Assembly: GCF_017876405.1 (NCBI RefSeq)
Contig: NZ_JAGINW010000001.1
Coordinates: forward strand, 6,399,203-6,463,202
Origin: Kibdelosporangium banguiense
GTDB lineage: Bacteria; Actinomycetota; Actinomycetes; Mycobacteriales; Pseudonocardiaceae
Reading direction: 5' to 3'
DNA length: 64,000 bases
The position numbers were made by a program, and so were the translations under genes. Shown piece after piece: positions 7,861 to 16,305 of this stretch. Below the pieces are notes generated by a model. It was not told the origin of the DNA and searched no databases. It worked only from the letters and a program-made list of their open reading frames with translations. Position 1 is the stretch's first letter; each line of letters opens with the position of its first letter.

Positions 7861-7932
7861 TGCATGACGAACGACCATTGCCGAAGCCGCATTCCCATGG
7901 TGCAGTGGATCGTTTCGACGGGAAGGAGGCGA

Positions 7933-9171
7933 ATGAGACGGGTGCCGCTGGTGGCCTTGCTCGGCGCGTTCGGAATCTCGCACGCCGGTTCGGTCATGAC
8001 GCTGCTCGCGATCCCCTGGTTCGTGTTGCAGACGACGGGAAGCGGAATTCAGACAGGTGTGGTGACGGCCGCGGAGACAGCCGGTCTCCTGGCGTCGTCC
8101 ATTTTGACCGGTCCGGTCATCGACCGGGTGGGTGCGCGCGCGATCAGCGTGCTCGCCGATCTCGCCGCGGTGATAGCCGTCGGCACCATCCCGCTCGCCG
8201 ATGCCACAGTGGGGCTTTCCCTGCCACTGCTGGCAGTCCTGGCCGGACTGGCGGGCATGACGAGAGCTCCCGGGGACACCGCCAAACGCGTGTTGTTGCC
8301 GGGCACAGTGGCTCTGGCCGGAACATCGCTCGAACGCGGCTCCGGCGCGGCCGACGGCATGATCCGGCTCGGCCGGACACTCGGCGCACCACTGGCGGGC
8401 ACCCTGATCGTGATCGCCGGCGCGCCCTGGGTGCTGCTGCTGGACGCGGTCACGTTCCTGGTCACCGCGTTACTGATCGGTGTTTGCGTGCCAGTGCACG
8501 AAAAACCTGCCGCTGTCGAGCCGGGCGGCTACTTCGGCTGGCTGGCGGCGGGCTTCCGGTACGTCCGGCGCGACCGGCTGATCCTGGCGATCATCAGCAC
8601 GGTCACGATCATGAACGCCCTCGACGCGGGCATGAACGCCGTGCTGCAGCCCGCATTCGCCGCGCAGGTGATGAACAGCAGCGTCCTGCTGGGCGAGCTG
8701 ATGGGCGTGTTCGGTCTCGGCGCCGCGGCGGGCAGCGTGGTGTACGGCTGGTGCGGGGCGCGTTGGGGCCGTTGGCCAACATTCGCCGTGTGCGCGTTGC
8801 TGGCCGGTGCGCCGCGGTTCGTGCTGCTGTGGATGGAACCGTCCGTCGGGCTGCTGCTCTTCGGGTTCTTCGTCTGCGGCCTCGCCGCGGGCAGCCTGAA
8901 CCCGGTGCTCGTGACGGTCGAGCTGAACCGTGTGCCCGCGCATCTGCGTGCCCGGGTGCTTGGCGCGACCGAGGCGGGTGTGCTGGCGATGATGCCGGTG
9001 GGCGCGCTGGCCGCGGGCGTTCTGATGGACTGCGTCGGGCTCGAGGCGACGCTGCTCGCGTTCGCCGCGGTGTACGCCGTGACGACGTTGTGCCCAGTGG
9101 CCTTCCGGGTGTGGCGCCAGATGGACGATCAGCGGCTCCCGGCACCGACACCCACGCCGGTGGCGGTTTAG
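7933..9171 (+). CDS. MFS transporter (EntS/MFS_3-like exporter)
   Basis: 412 residues of alternating hydrophobic helices (about 10-12 TM), beginning VPLVALLGAFGISHAGSVM. The cytoplasmic loop GPVIDRVGARAI is the characteristic motif-A segment between TM2 and TM3. This group resembles enterobactin or macrolide exporters; the substrate is unknown. ATG 7933 follows AGGAGGCGA; the open frame extends further upstream through the promoter region, but no other start has a ribosome site. The Xaa-Pro peptidase gene starts 10 nt downstream, suggesting co-transcription. Confidence 0.85.
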   Translation: MRRVPLVALLGAFGISHAGSVMTLLAIPWFVLQTTGSGIQTGVVTAAETAGLLASSILTGPVIDRVGARAISVLADLAAVIAVGTIPLADATVGLSLPLLAVLAGLAGMTRAPGDTAKRVLLPGTVALAGTSLERGSGAADGMIRLGRTLGAPLAGTLIVIAGAPWVLLLDAVTFLVTALLIGVCVPVHEKPAAVEPGGYFGWLAAGFRYVRRDRLILAIISTVTIMNALDAGMNAVLQPAFAAQVMNSSVLLGELMGVFGLGAAAGSVVYGWCGARWGRWPTFAVCALLAGAPRFVLLWMEPSVGLLLFGFFVCGLAAGSLNPVLVTVELNRVPAHLRARVLGATEAGVLAMMPVGALAAGVLMDCVGLEATLLAFAAVYAVTTLCPVAFRVWRQMDDQRLPAPTPTPVAV

Positions 9172-9181
9172 GCTCTCGGGC

Positions 9182-10309
9182 ATGTCGACTTCCGCACCCG
9201 TGCCTGCCCCCGACATTCTCCGCCGCCGTCTGGAGCGCGCCGCCGCGGCGGCCGGCGACGCGGGCTTCGACGCCCTGATCGTCACGCCCGGCTCCGACCT
9301 GCGGTACCTGATCGGTGCCGCCGGCGGGTCGTTCGAGCGGCTGACGTGCCTGGTGCTCCCGGTGTCCGGCGAGCCCACCCTGGTGGTGCCGAAGCTGGAG
9401 CTGCCGGGCTACTCGCCGGTGCTGGTCGACGAGCTCGGCGTGGCCGCCGCGACCTGGGTGGACGGCGAGAATCCGGCGCAGCTGGCGGCGGGCCTGCTCA
9501 AGTCGCCGAAGCGGGTCGCGATCAGCGACTTCACCCCGGCGCTGCACGTCTTCGGCCTGCGCGACGTGCTGTCGGGCGTCGAGCAGCAGCTGGCCGGTCC
9601 GGTGATCCGCGAACTGCGGATGCGTAAGGACGCCACGGAGGTCGACCTGCTGCGCCGGGTCGGTGCGGCGATCGACCGGGTGCACGCCCGGATGGGTGAA
9701 TTCCTGCGGGCCGGCCGGACCGAGAACGAGGTCGCCGCCGACATCGCCGCCGCGATCCTCCAGGAGGGGCACGCGGTCGCCGAGTTCGTGATCGTCGGCT
9801 CCGGGCCGAACGGCGCCAGCCCGCACCACGGCGCGTCCGACCGGGTGATCGAGCAGGGCGATGTCGTGGTGATCGACATCGGCGGCCCGCTCGCCGAGGG
9901 CTACAACTCCGACTCGACCCGGACGTACGCCATCGGCGAGCCACGCGACGCGGACGTCGTCGCGACGTACGCCGTCCTGCAGGAAGCCCAGCAGGCCGCT
10001 GTAGACGCCGTCCGGCCAGGAGTGACCGCGCAGGACATCGACCGTGCGGCGCGTGCTGTGATCGCCTCCGCGGGCTTCGGGGAGTACTTCATCCACCGCA
10101 CCGGCCACGGCATCGGCCTGGACGTGCACGAGGAGCCGTACATCGTGGAGGGCAACGACCTCGTGCTCGAGCCGGGCATGGCATTCAGCATCGAGCCCGG
10201 CATCTACCAGCCGGGCCGGTGGGGCGCGCGGATCGAGGACATCGTGGTCGTCACCGAGGACGGCGTGGAGTCGCTGAACAACCAGCCGCATTCGCTGGTG
10301 GTGCTGTGA
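9182..10309 (+). CDS. M24 metallopeptidase (Xaa-Pro dipeptidase/aminopeptidase)
   Basis: 375 residues: an N-terminal creatinase-like domain (about 15-145) and a C-terminal pita-bread catalytic domain. The five metal ligands are visible: Asp in VVVIDIGG, Asp in YNSDSTRTY, His in HRTGHGIGLDVHEEP, Glu in FSIEPGIY and Glu in ARIEDIV. It hydrolyses peptides before proline in the cytoplasm. The stop codon overlaps the GTG of the Lrp gene (GTGA), so translation is coupled. The MFS-peptidase-Lrp run suggests amino-acid or peptide turnover under local feedback. Confidence 0.9.
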   Translation: MSTSAPVPAPDILRRRLERAAAAAGDAGFDALIVTPGSDLRYLIGAAGGSFERLTCLVLPVSGEPTLVVPKLELPGYSPVLVDELGVAAATWVDGENPAQLAAGLLKSPKRVAISDFTPALHVFGLRDVLSGVEQQLAGPVIRELRMRKDATEVDLLRRVGAAIDRVHARMGEFLRAGRTENEVAADIAAAILQEGHAVAEFVIVGSGPNGASPHHGASDRVIEQGDVVVIDIGGPLAEGYNSDSTRTYAIGEPRDADVVATYAVLQEAQQAAVDAVRPGVTAQDIDRAARAVIASAGFGEYFIHRTGHGIGLDVHEEPYIVEGNDLVLEPGMAFSIEPGIYQPGRWGARIEDIVVVTEDGVESLNNQPHSLVVL

Positions 10310-10755
10310 CCGCCTTGGAGCCGCTGGATCAGGCCATCGTCCGTGAGCTCGCCGGCGACGGCCGGTGCAGCTTCACGGACCTCGCGGAGCGGGTCGGCCT
10401 CAGCGTGTCCGCCGTGCACCAGCGCGTGCGACGGCTCGAGCAGCGGGGCGTGATCCGCGGCTACACCGCCCGGCTCGACACCGAGGCGATCGGCCTGCCG
10501 CTGACCGCGTTCGTGTCGCTCACGCCGATCGACCCGGCCGCGCCCGACGACTACCCGCAGCGGCTGGCCCACATCTCGTCCATCGAGTCCTGCTACTCCG
10601 TGGCCGGCGACGAGTCCTACATCCTGCTGGTCCGGGTGCCGTCCCCCGCCGGCCTGGAGGAGTTGTTGCGGCAGGTCAGGGAGGCCGCGAAGGTCTCCAC
10701 CAGGACAACCGTGGTCCTGTCGACGCCGTACGAGGGACGGGCACCCGCGCTTTAG
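10306..10755 (+). CDS. Lrp/AsnC-family transcriptional regulator
   Basis: 149 residues: an N-terminal winged helix (LDQAIVRELAGDGRCSFTDL through SVSAVHQRVRRLE) and a C-terminal RAM effector domain with the GDESYILLVRV strand. Such proteins sense amino acids as dimers or octamers. The GTG at 10306 overlaps the peptidase stop by 4 nt, which fixes the start. It probably controls this operon and possibly the permease downstream. Confidence 0.9.
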   Translation: MTALEPLDQAIVRELAGDGRCSFTDLAERVGLSVSAVHQRVRRLEQRGVIRGYTARLDTEAIGLPLTAFVSLTPIDPAAPDDYPQRLAHISSIESCYSVAGDESYILLVRVPSPAGLEELLRQVREAAKVSTRTTVVLSTPYEGRAPAL

Positions 10756-10826
10756 TGCGGGAGGAAGCAACAAGGTATTAACTTCACTGGCAAGACGATC
10801 ACCAGGGTGACTGGGAGGATCTGCCG

Positions 10827-12167
10827 GTGTTCAGGATCAAGCGTTCCACGCACCCCGTCGACCAGTTGCTGCCTGCTGGTCAGATGGGGGCGCTGGGCCT
10901 GCAGCACGTGCTCGCGATGTACGCGGGCGCGGTGGCGGTGCCGCTGATCGTCGGCGGTGCGCTGGGAATGTCCAAAGCGGACATCGGCTATCTGATCAAC
11001 GCGGACCTGCTCGTTTCGGGCGTGTCCACGTTGATCCAGTGCCTGGGGTTCTGGCGGTTCGGCGTGCGGCTGCCGTTGATGCAGGGCTGCACGTTCGCGG
11101 CGGTGACGCCGATGGTGTTCATCGGGACCTCGGGCGGCGGGCTGACGGCGATCTACGGTGCCGTGATCGTGTCCGGGGTGCTGATGATCCTGCTGGCGCC
11201 GTTGTGGGGGCGGTTGCTGCGGTTCTTCCCGCCGCTGGTGACCGGGACCGTGATCACGATCATCGGCCTGGCGCTGATCCCGGTCGCGGTGAACTGGGCG
11301 GCAGGCGGGGTGGGCGCGCCTGATTTCGGAGCGCCTCGCAACCTGGCGCTTGCTCTGGGCGTGTTGCTGCTTGTCCTTGTGGTGCAACGGTTCGCGCCGG
11401 TGTTCCTGAGCCGGATCTCGGTGCTGGCCGGGATCGTGGCGGGAACGCTGGTGGCGATCCCGTTGGGTTTCACGGACTTCTCCGGGGTCTCGGACGCACC
11501 GGTGTTCGGCGTCAGCACGCCGTTCCACTTCGGACTGCCGACCTTCGACGTGGCGGCGATCATCGCGATGACCGTGGTGATGCTGGTGACGATGACCGAG
11601 ACGACCGGTGACATCCTGGCGGTGGGGGAGACGACCGGTGACATCCTGGCGGTGGGGGAGATGACCGGCAGCCCGGTCGACGGAGCCCGGCTGGCCGACG
11701 GGCTACGCGCCGACGGTCTGTCCACAGTGCTCGGTGGCGTCTTCAACACGTTCCCGTACACGGCTTTCGGCCAGAACGCCGGACTGGTCGGGCTGACGAA
11801 GGTCTACAGCCGGTTCGTGGTGGCGGTGGGCGGTGCGATCCTGGTGATCCTCGGCCTGTTCCCGATTCTCGGCGAGATCGTCGCCCGGATTCCCGCGCCT
11901 GTGCTGGGCGGTGCGGGAATCGTCATGTTCGGAACCGTGGCCGCCATCGGAATTCGTATGCTCGCGAAAGTGGCGTTCAACGACAACGGCAACCTCATGG
12001 TTGTGGCGGTGTCGCTCGGCGTCGGCCTGATCCCGACCGCGGTGCCGAACATCTACTCGGACTTCCCCAACTGGTTCCGCACCATCATGGAATCCGGCAT
12101 AAGCGCGGGCGCGTTGTGCGCGGTGGTGCTGAACCTACTGTTCAACCACACCACTAGGACCCGATAG
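10827..12167 (+). CDS. NCS2-family purine/pyrimidine permease with internal tandem duplication
   Basis: 446 residues of a nucleobase/ascorbate transporter. The family signature GQNAGLVGLTK is present, as are the N-terminal LGLQHVLAMYAG and the repeated TM helices. GTG 10827 follows GGGAGGAT. The odd feature is in the TM8 region. The motif ETTGDILAVG occurs twice head to tail at residues 258-267 and 268-277, encoded by identical 30-bp units. Relatives normally have one copy, and its acidic residue contacts substrate. Ten extra residues there would lengthen or shift the helix, so transport may be altered or lost. The gene is otherwise open and intact. The stop overlaps the convergent SGNH gene by 14 bp. 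Confidence 0.9.
   Translation: MFRIKRSTHPVDQLLPAGQMGALGLQHVLAMYAGAVAVPLIVGGALGMSKADIGYLINADLLVSGVSTLIQCLGFWRFGVRLPLMQGCTFAAVTPMVFIGTSGGGLTAIYGAVIVSGVLMILLAPLWGRLLRFFPPLVTGTVITIIGLALIPVAVNWAAGGVGAPDFGAPRNLALALGVLLLVLVVQRFAPVFLSRISVLAGIVAGTLVAIPLGFTDFSGVSDAPVFGVSTPFHFGLPTFDVAAIIAMTVVMLVTMTETTGDILAVGETTGDILAVGEMTGSPVDGARLADGLRADGLSTVLGGVFNTFPYTAFGQNAGLVGLTKVYSRFVVAVGGAILVILGLFPILGEIVARIPAPVLGGAGIVMFGTVAAIGIRMLAKVAFNDNGNLMVVAVSLGVGLIPTAVPNIYSDFPNWFRTIMESGISAGALCAVVLNLLFNHTTRTR
11598..11657 (+). repeat. Exact 2 x 30-bp tandem duplication inside the permease gene
   Basis: Copies at 11598-11627 and 11628-11657 are base-identical and in frame, each encoding ETTGDILAVG. A third partial match (GAGATGACCGG) follows as the normal continuation. 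Perfect identity implies recent replication slippage, or an assembly artefact. Confidence 0.95.
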
Positions 12168-13221
12168 TCGGGGCAGCGTGAAGATTGCCGTCCTGGCCAG
12201 GCAAACAGATGGCAGCCTTGTCCCGGGTGAGCAGAAATTCACCGAGACAACGCCCCACTTGCGCGTGACCGGCCGCATTGGGGTGAAAAGACTCCTGCAG
12301 AGCATGCGTGGCCCGCTCCTGCGCACGCAGGTCGGTCCAGGACACAGCCAGACGACGGAACCATTCCTTGTTCTGGTCGGTGTTCGAGCACGCCTCGTGG
12401 CCCTCGCCCGCCCTCGACAGATCCAGGAACCGCGCGCCCCCTTCTTGCGCGGCGCGCCGAATCCCACTGGTCAGAGTGGGCACAGCAACCTCCCGGACCC
12501 AGCGCAGATCCTCCGTACGGAACGGACAACCACTGAGATCCTGCAGATTGGCAAGCACATTCGGCGCGATAGGAGCCGCATAGGACTGAAGAACCAGCTC
12601 ATAGTCGGTGTCGCGGTAACCGGCCCCAGTCATCACTTTCTTGATGTCGCTGACGGCTTTGGCGACCTTCGGAGCCATGGCGTCGATACGGATCTGCCAC
12701 TGTTTCCCAATGGCGGCCCCACACCCGGACTTGCCAGGATCAAACCAAGCCTCCACGCAGTCGTTCAACGTATGCGCAAAAGCCGGATCGTCATTCGCCC
12801 CAACAGCCACAACAACAGCGACAACCCGCTGCTGCCTCGCCACAACAGCAAGCCGCCCAGCCTGCGACGGCTCCGTATACTGCTTCGCCTCCCCCAGCCC
12901 AACCTGCGCACTCGCCGCCCCAGAACAGGCCAGACTGATGGTCATCGCCACATCAGGCATCCCCGTCTGATGAATCGACGCATTACGCGACCGATGACAC
13001 CAGTCCCCGTTCTCGCCATTGGTCCCCGGCTCGTAGTCGCCCGCCCCTTCACCCGAGATCGTGCTGTCCCCCAGCGCCACCAGCACCCGGGGAACATTCT
13101 CCGGCGGCCTCAGCCCCGGCGTCGGAGTCTGCTGCTCATCCCCACCCACAATGAAGACCAGAACCAGAGCAACCACAAGCAGACCGGCAAGAGCCGTCAG
13201 GTGCCACCGCCACTTACGCAT
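12154..13221 (-). CDS. Membrane-anchored or secreted SGNH/GDSL hydrolase
   Basis: 355 residues. An N-terminal hydrophobic helix (about 8-28) follows Met-Arg-Lys and is either a signal peptide or an anchor; then a proline-rich linker. Catalytic blocks are ALGDSTISGEG (nucleophile Ser), VGANDDP (block III) and SFHPNAAGHAQ (His). Even-numbered Cys pairs fit extracellular disulfides. It probably removes acyl groups from lipids or glycans outside the cell. ATG 13221 is chosen because it precedes the signal segment; the longer frame is antisense to the GNAT gene. It is convergent with the permease, sharing 14 bp. Confidence 0.8.
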   Translation of the reverse strand: MRKWRWHLTALAGLLVVALVLVFIVGGDEQQTPTPGLRPPENVPRVLVALGDSTISGEGAGDYEPGTNGENGDWCHRSRNASIHQTGMPDVAMTISLACSGAASAQVGLGEAKQYTEPSQAGRLAVVARQQRVVAVVVAVGANDDPAFAHTLNDCVEAWFDPGKSGCGAAIGKQWQIRIDAMAPKVAKAVSDIKKVMTGAGYRDTDYELVLQSYAAPIAPNVLANLQDLSGCPFRTEDLRWVREVAVPTLTSGIRRAAQEGGARFLDLSRAGEGHEACSNTDQNKEWFRRLAVSWTDLRAQERATHALQESFHPNAAGHAQVGRCLGEFLLTRDKAAICLPGQDGNLHAAPTIGS

Positions 13222-13299
13222 CCCTGGTAATCCTAGTGGAGTCCGATCGGCCTGCTTCAGGCAAGATCGGTGTGACACGTGACTCCGGGAGGGGAGCCT

Positions 13300-13812
13300 A
13301 TGAGGGACGTGGAGATCCGGCCTGCCCAGCCGGCGGACCTCGCGGCACTCGTCGACGCGTTCGCCGACGAGGATTTGTTCACCGATCGGTTGAATCGGCA
13401 GAAGGACGGCAGAGGAGAGCTGCTGACGGCATGGATCGAGGATGTCCTGATCGGCAGCGTCTACCTGCGGTTCGAAGCCGCGGACGAGCATGATGTCCGG
13501 GAGCGTCTGCCCGGTGTGCCGTTACTGCACCGCATCGTGGTCGTGCCGGAGCACCGCAACCAGGGAGTCGGCACCAAACTCATGTCAGCCGCCGAGAAGC
13601 GGCTGGCCAAGTACGGATATGACCAGGTCGCGTTGGCAGTACGGACGGACAACGTCCGCGCACGGATCTGGTACGAGCGGCTGGGCTACGCGAAGTGGCC
13701 GCATCCGACCGTCGAATGCCTGTACGAGCTGAAACTACCCGACGGCAGCCGCAAGACCTGGCCCGAAACCTGCGACATGCTGGTCAGAACCCTTCGCGAT
13801 AACAATGCATGA
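13300..13812 (+). CDS. GNAT-family N-acetyltransferase
   Basis: 170 residues of the GNAT fold. The acetyl-CoA pyrophosphate loop is HRNQGVGTKLM (Q/R-x-x-G-x-G/A), preceded by the beta4 strand LLHRIVVVPE; motif B is DNVRARIWYERLGY. ATG 13300 follows GGGAGGGGAGC. The substrate is unknown. The 3' end overlaps the convergent glycosyltransferase-like gene by 29 bp. Confidence 0.85.
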   Translation: MRDVEIRPAQPADLAALVDAFADEDLFTDRLNRQKDGRGELLTAWIEDVLIGSVYLRFEAADEHDVRERLPGVPLLHRIVVVPEHRNQGVGTKLMSAAEKRLAKYGYDQVALAVRTDNVRARIWYERLGYAKWPHPTVECLYELKLPDGSRKTWPETCDMLVRTLRDNNA

Positions 13813-14914
13813 GTCCCAGCCTGGCCAGCAGTTTGTGTAGTCTTACTGGCCGTTGTGCCTGGATGTGGCGCTCCCAGAGTTTGCGGTCGGCCCGCCAGGC
13901 CTCCATGTAGTCCACGCACATCTCGGGAAGGATCAGTCGGTTGCGGACTACCGCGGCTTCGAGCGCGGCAGTCATTCGGGCCTTCTCGGCGCTTTCAGGC
14001 AACGTATCGCTGACCATCTGGATGACCTCGTGGATGAAGGACCTTCGCCTGCCCAGGAAATCCGCCCAGAACCTGGAGTCGGCGTCGGTCAGGCGCATGC
14101 CGGTGTCCAGGAGGCTGAACAAGCCTTCCGCCAGGCAGTCGCCAAGTTCTTCCCCTCGGGCTCGCATGGTGTCCCGGTATGGGTCGTAAGGTGCCTGGAT
14201 TCCCCTCCCAGTGATCGCGGAAGGCCGCAGACCGGTTTCGTTGAGGAGGAAGAACCAGTCCTCGTTGTAGATGTCTGGAAAGAACGAGTCGAACGCGCTG
14301 CGGCCGACGGCCAGCGCACCTCCACCGATGAAGGTGTCCTGTTCGCCGCCCGCATCGCGATATGCGTGACATACCACGGAGTTGTCCGGAAAGCCCCCGA
14401 TCGACAGTCCGGCGCCGGCGTGGCGGTCCAGGAGGCCGACCGCGTTGTTGAGGTCGTCCGGCTGAGGAATAGTGATGTCGTCGTCCAGGAAGACGACCCG
14501 GTCCCAACCGGCGATGTGTGCGAACAGCAGTCCGATGTTGCGCTTCAGGCTGGTGTCCGTATTACGTGCGAAAAGGCGGCCGTAGTTGGCGCTGTCCAGC
14601 ATGGTCGAGGTGGCAAACTCCGGCACCAGACCGCTCCGCAAATCCCTCATGTCGACTGCGACGACCTCAACGCCGTAACGGTAGGCGAGCCTGATCGTCT
14701 TAGTTGCGGACGCGCGCCCGCTGCACAACGCGAAAAGCACGCATCCGTGATGTTGGGCGAGTTCTACAGCGGTGCGTAGGTACGCCACTGTGCGAGCGGT
14801 CGGGACGATGATCGCGTCCACCGGTTGCGGAGTGATGTCCTGGGCCTCAGCCAGCAGATGGCGGTGCGACGCGTGGTGGTAGGAGGACAGGCCCACCGTG
14901 GGCGATTCGATCAT
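13784..14914 (-). CDS. Glycosyltransferase-like protein (GT-A fold)
   Basis: 376 residues. A Rossmann-like start (PVDAIIVPTARTVAYLRTAVELA) leads to a DDD motif in RVVFLDDDITIP (144-146), the DXD-type metal/nucleotide-sugar site of GT-A enzymes. IYNEDWFFL later resembles the catalytic ED block of family 2 transferases. The C-terminal third is helical and unrecognised. No signal or membrane segment is seen. ATG 14914 has GGAGG 7 nt upstream and overlaps the stop of the XRE gene (ATGA), so the two are translationally coupled. The acceptor is unknown; the pairing with a regulator suggests a modification or signalling role rather than bulk polysaccharide synthesis. Confidence 0.7.
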   Translation of the reverse strand: MIESPTVGLSSYHHASHRHLLAEAQDITPQPVDAIIVPTARTVAYLRTAVELAQHHGCVLFALCSGRASATKTIRLAYRYGVEVVAVDMRDLRSGLVPEFATSTMLDSANYGRLFARNTDTSLKRNIGLLFAHIAGWDRVVFLDDDITIPQPDDLNNAVGLLDRHAGAGLSIGGFPDNSVVCHAYRDAGGEQDTFIGGGALAVGRSAFDSFFPDIYNEDWFFLLNETGLRPSAITGRGIQAPYDPYRDTMRARGEELGDCLAEGLFSLLDTGMRLTDADSRFWADFLGRRRSFIHEVIQMVSDTLPESAEKARMTAALEAAVVRNRLILPEMCVDYMEAWRADRKLWERHIQAQRPVRLHKLLARLGLMHCYREGF

Positions 14915-15999
14915 TCATGTGCCTCCGGCCATTCGTGCAATCGGGTTTCCTGCTTGGTCCAATCAGGAGTCAGGACCTTTCCCATCAGCACCGAGACACG
15001 GCTGAGGATGCTGAACGCGCTGGAGCCGGCGAAATGTTCTGTCAGGAAAGCGCTGTTCTTCTCTCGGAACCTGATATCGGTCAGGGCCCGCACGACGCCC
15101 AGCGTGCCACGACCGTACATGCCGTTGCAGATGGTGACGGTCCGCCGGGTGTTGAACGGGTTCGGTCCACGATAGAAGTGAGCCACGTCCTCGACCAGTC
15201 GGCCATCGCTGTCCATCTGTGGAGCGAACAGCCGGCTGCCGCCGCCTTCGAGTTGCACCTCGAAACCGCCGATGTCGGATTCTTCGTGCCGGGCAACTTG
15301 CTGGACCGGCATTTCGATCCGCTTCAGCAGTTCACGGGTCACGTGGTTCCAGTCGACACCACCAAGCAACACGAGGTGCGAGCTGAAGTCGTCCGTGACA
15401 AGTTCATGGACCGTTTTGAAGTACACCTGGGTTGTGGGGTTGGCCGCCCTGATGTGACCGTACAACTCGATCAGTGCGTCCGGGTCCGCGTATGTATATA
15501 GCGTCACATAGTCGGGGCTGTTCGGATTGGCGTAGTCGCCGAACTTCTCCCGTAGTTCCAGCGGTAGCTGGGCACACACGATGGTCACGATGTACTCGTC
15601 GCCGAAGTGCCAGAAGCCGCTGCTGATCGGTAGTGGCGGCGTGGCCTGCGCTCCCGGCCCGGCAGCGATGGCCTGGTTGCGCAGTTCTTTGAGTTCGTGC
15701 CAGAGCTCTTCGCGGGCTGCGCGCTCGTTCTCGTCGAGTTGGCCGAGCATCAGTACCCGGTATGGCTCGCTCTCGACCGACCGGGACGTCGCGAAGAACA
15801 TCGCGTACGCCTCAAGTCTGCGCTCCGGTGGGATCGCGCCGGTGTTCTCCCATGAAGAGATCAACGAGATGCTCAGCGGCTTACGGCCACCCAGAGCCTG
15901 GGCGAGTTGCTGCTGGGTGATGGAAGTGCCGGGCCAGTGCTGCTCGCGCAACGCCCGCAGCCTGCGGGCGAGCGTCTTGCGAGCGTCATCTCCAGCCAC
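14911..15999 (-). CDS. XRE-family regulator with a large conserved C-terminal domain
   Basis: 362 residues, GTG start. An N-terminal lambda-repressor-like helix-turn-helix (about 10-65, ITQQQLAQALGGRKPLSISLISSWE) is followed by a helical linker. A globular domain of about 230 residues then has motifs LYTYADPDALIELYGHIRAANP, HLVLLGGVDWN, VAHFYRGPNPFN and VTICNGMYGRGTLGVVRALTD. The latter looks like a Rossmann-type ligand or enzyme domain that I remember from many actinomycete proteins of unknown function. A perfect palindrome (16016-16028) lies just upstream of its ribosome site, which fits autoregulation. It is divergent from the cyclase-like gene and coupled to the glycosyltransferase-like gene. 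Confidence 0.75.
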   Translation of the reverse strand: MAGDDARKTLARRLRALREQHWPGTSITQQQLAQALGGRKPLSISLISSWENTGAIPPERRLEAYAMFFATSRSVESEPYRVLMLGQLDENERAAREELWHELKELRNQAIAAGPGAQATPPLPISSGFWHFGDEYIVTIVCAQLPLELREKFGDYANPNSPDYVTLYTYADPDALIELYGHIRAANPTTQVYFKTVHELVTDDFSSHLVLLGGVDWNHVTRELLKRIEMPVQQVARHEESDIGGFEVQLEGGGSRLFAPQMDSDGRLVEDVAHFYRGPNPFNTRRTVTICNGMYGRGTLGVVRALTDIRFREKNSAFLTEHFAGSSAFSILSRVSVLMGKVLTPDWTKQETRLHEWPEAHE

Positions 16000-16015
16000 C
16001 GTGTTTTTGCCTTCC

Positions 16016-16028
16016 AGTGAACTTCACT
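16016..16028. promoter_or_regulatory. Palindrome AGTGAA-C-TTCACT, candidate XRE operator
   Basis: Perfect 6-bp arms around one base, 17 nt upstream of the XRE start codon and overlapping the region just before its GGAAGG ribosome site. Confidence 0.55.
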
Positions 16029-16166
16029 AAAGCTGCAGGAGTCGGAGTGTACAACGAATGGCTACAGGGCCTTGAACCAGTTGGCAGAGTGGCGAATCCG
16101 TACGTTGGGAGGTTATTGTGCGCCACCTATTCAAGACCTAAACTGAACCTTAGCAGAGTCGACACA

Positions 16167-16179
16167 ACTTCACTGAAGT
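16167..16179. promoter_or_regulatory. Palindrome ACTTCA-C-TGAAGT, candidate XRE operator
   Basis: Perfect 6-bp arms around one base, sharing the TTCA/TGAA elements of the site at 16016. It lies about 130 nt upstream of the cyclase-like gene. Confidence 0.55.
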
Positions 16180-16181
16180 TT

Positions 16182-16192
16182 CTGAAATTCAG
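16182..16192. promoter_or_regulatory. Palindrome CTGAA-A-TTCAG
   Basis: Perfect 5-bp arms directly after the site at 16167-16179, with related half-sites; perhaps a cooperative second binding site. Confidence 0.45.
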
Positions 16193-16305
16193 TAAGACAC
16201 AAGTTGATATCGACGACGCACACCTTCGCAGGCAGGGACGGAGGCGGCCAAGGAGACACGCCGAAAGGCGAGGGGCTACAAGCTGACGAACCAGAAGGGG
16301 GCGTC

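Larger units (their letters stand above)
16000..16305. other. 306-bp divergent control region between XRE and cyclase-like genes
   Basis: No convincing ORF. It is AT-richer than its surroundings and carries three short perfect palindromes listed separately. It must hold both divergent promoters; I could not place -35/-10 boxes with confidence. Confidence 0.6.

Noticed and set aside
8609..10291. A 560-residue minus-strand ORF opposite the MFS and peptidase genes
   Set aside because: It spans two well-supported genes, and its composition (Arg/Pro/Ala) is typical of antisense frames.
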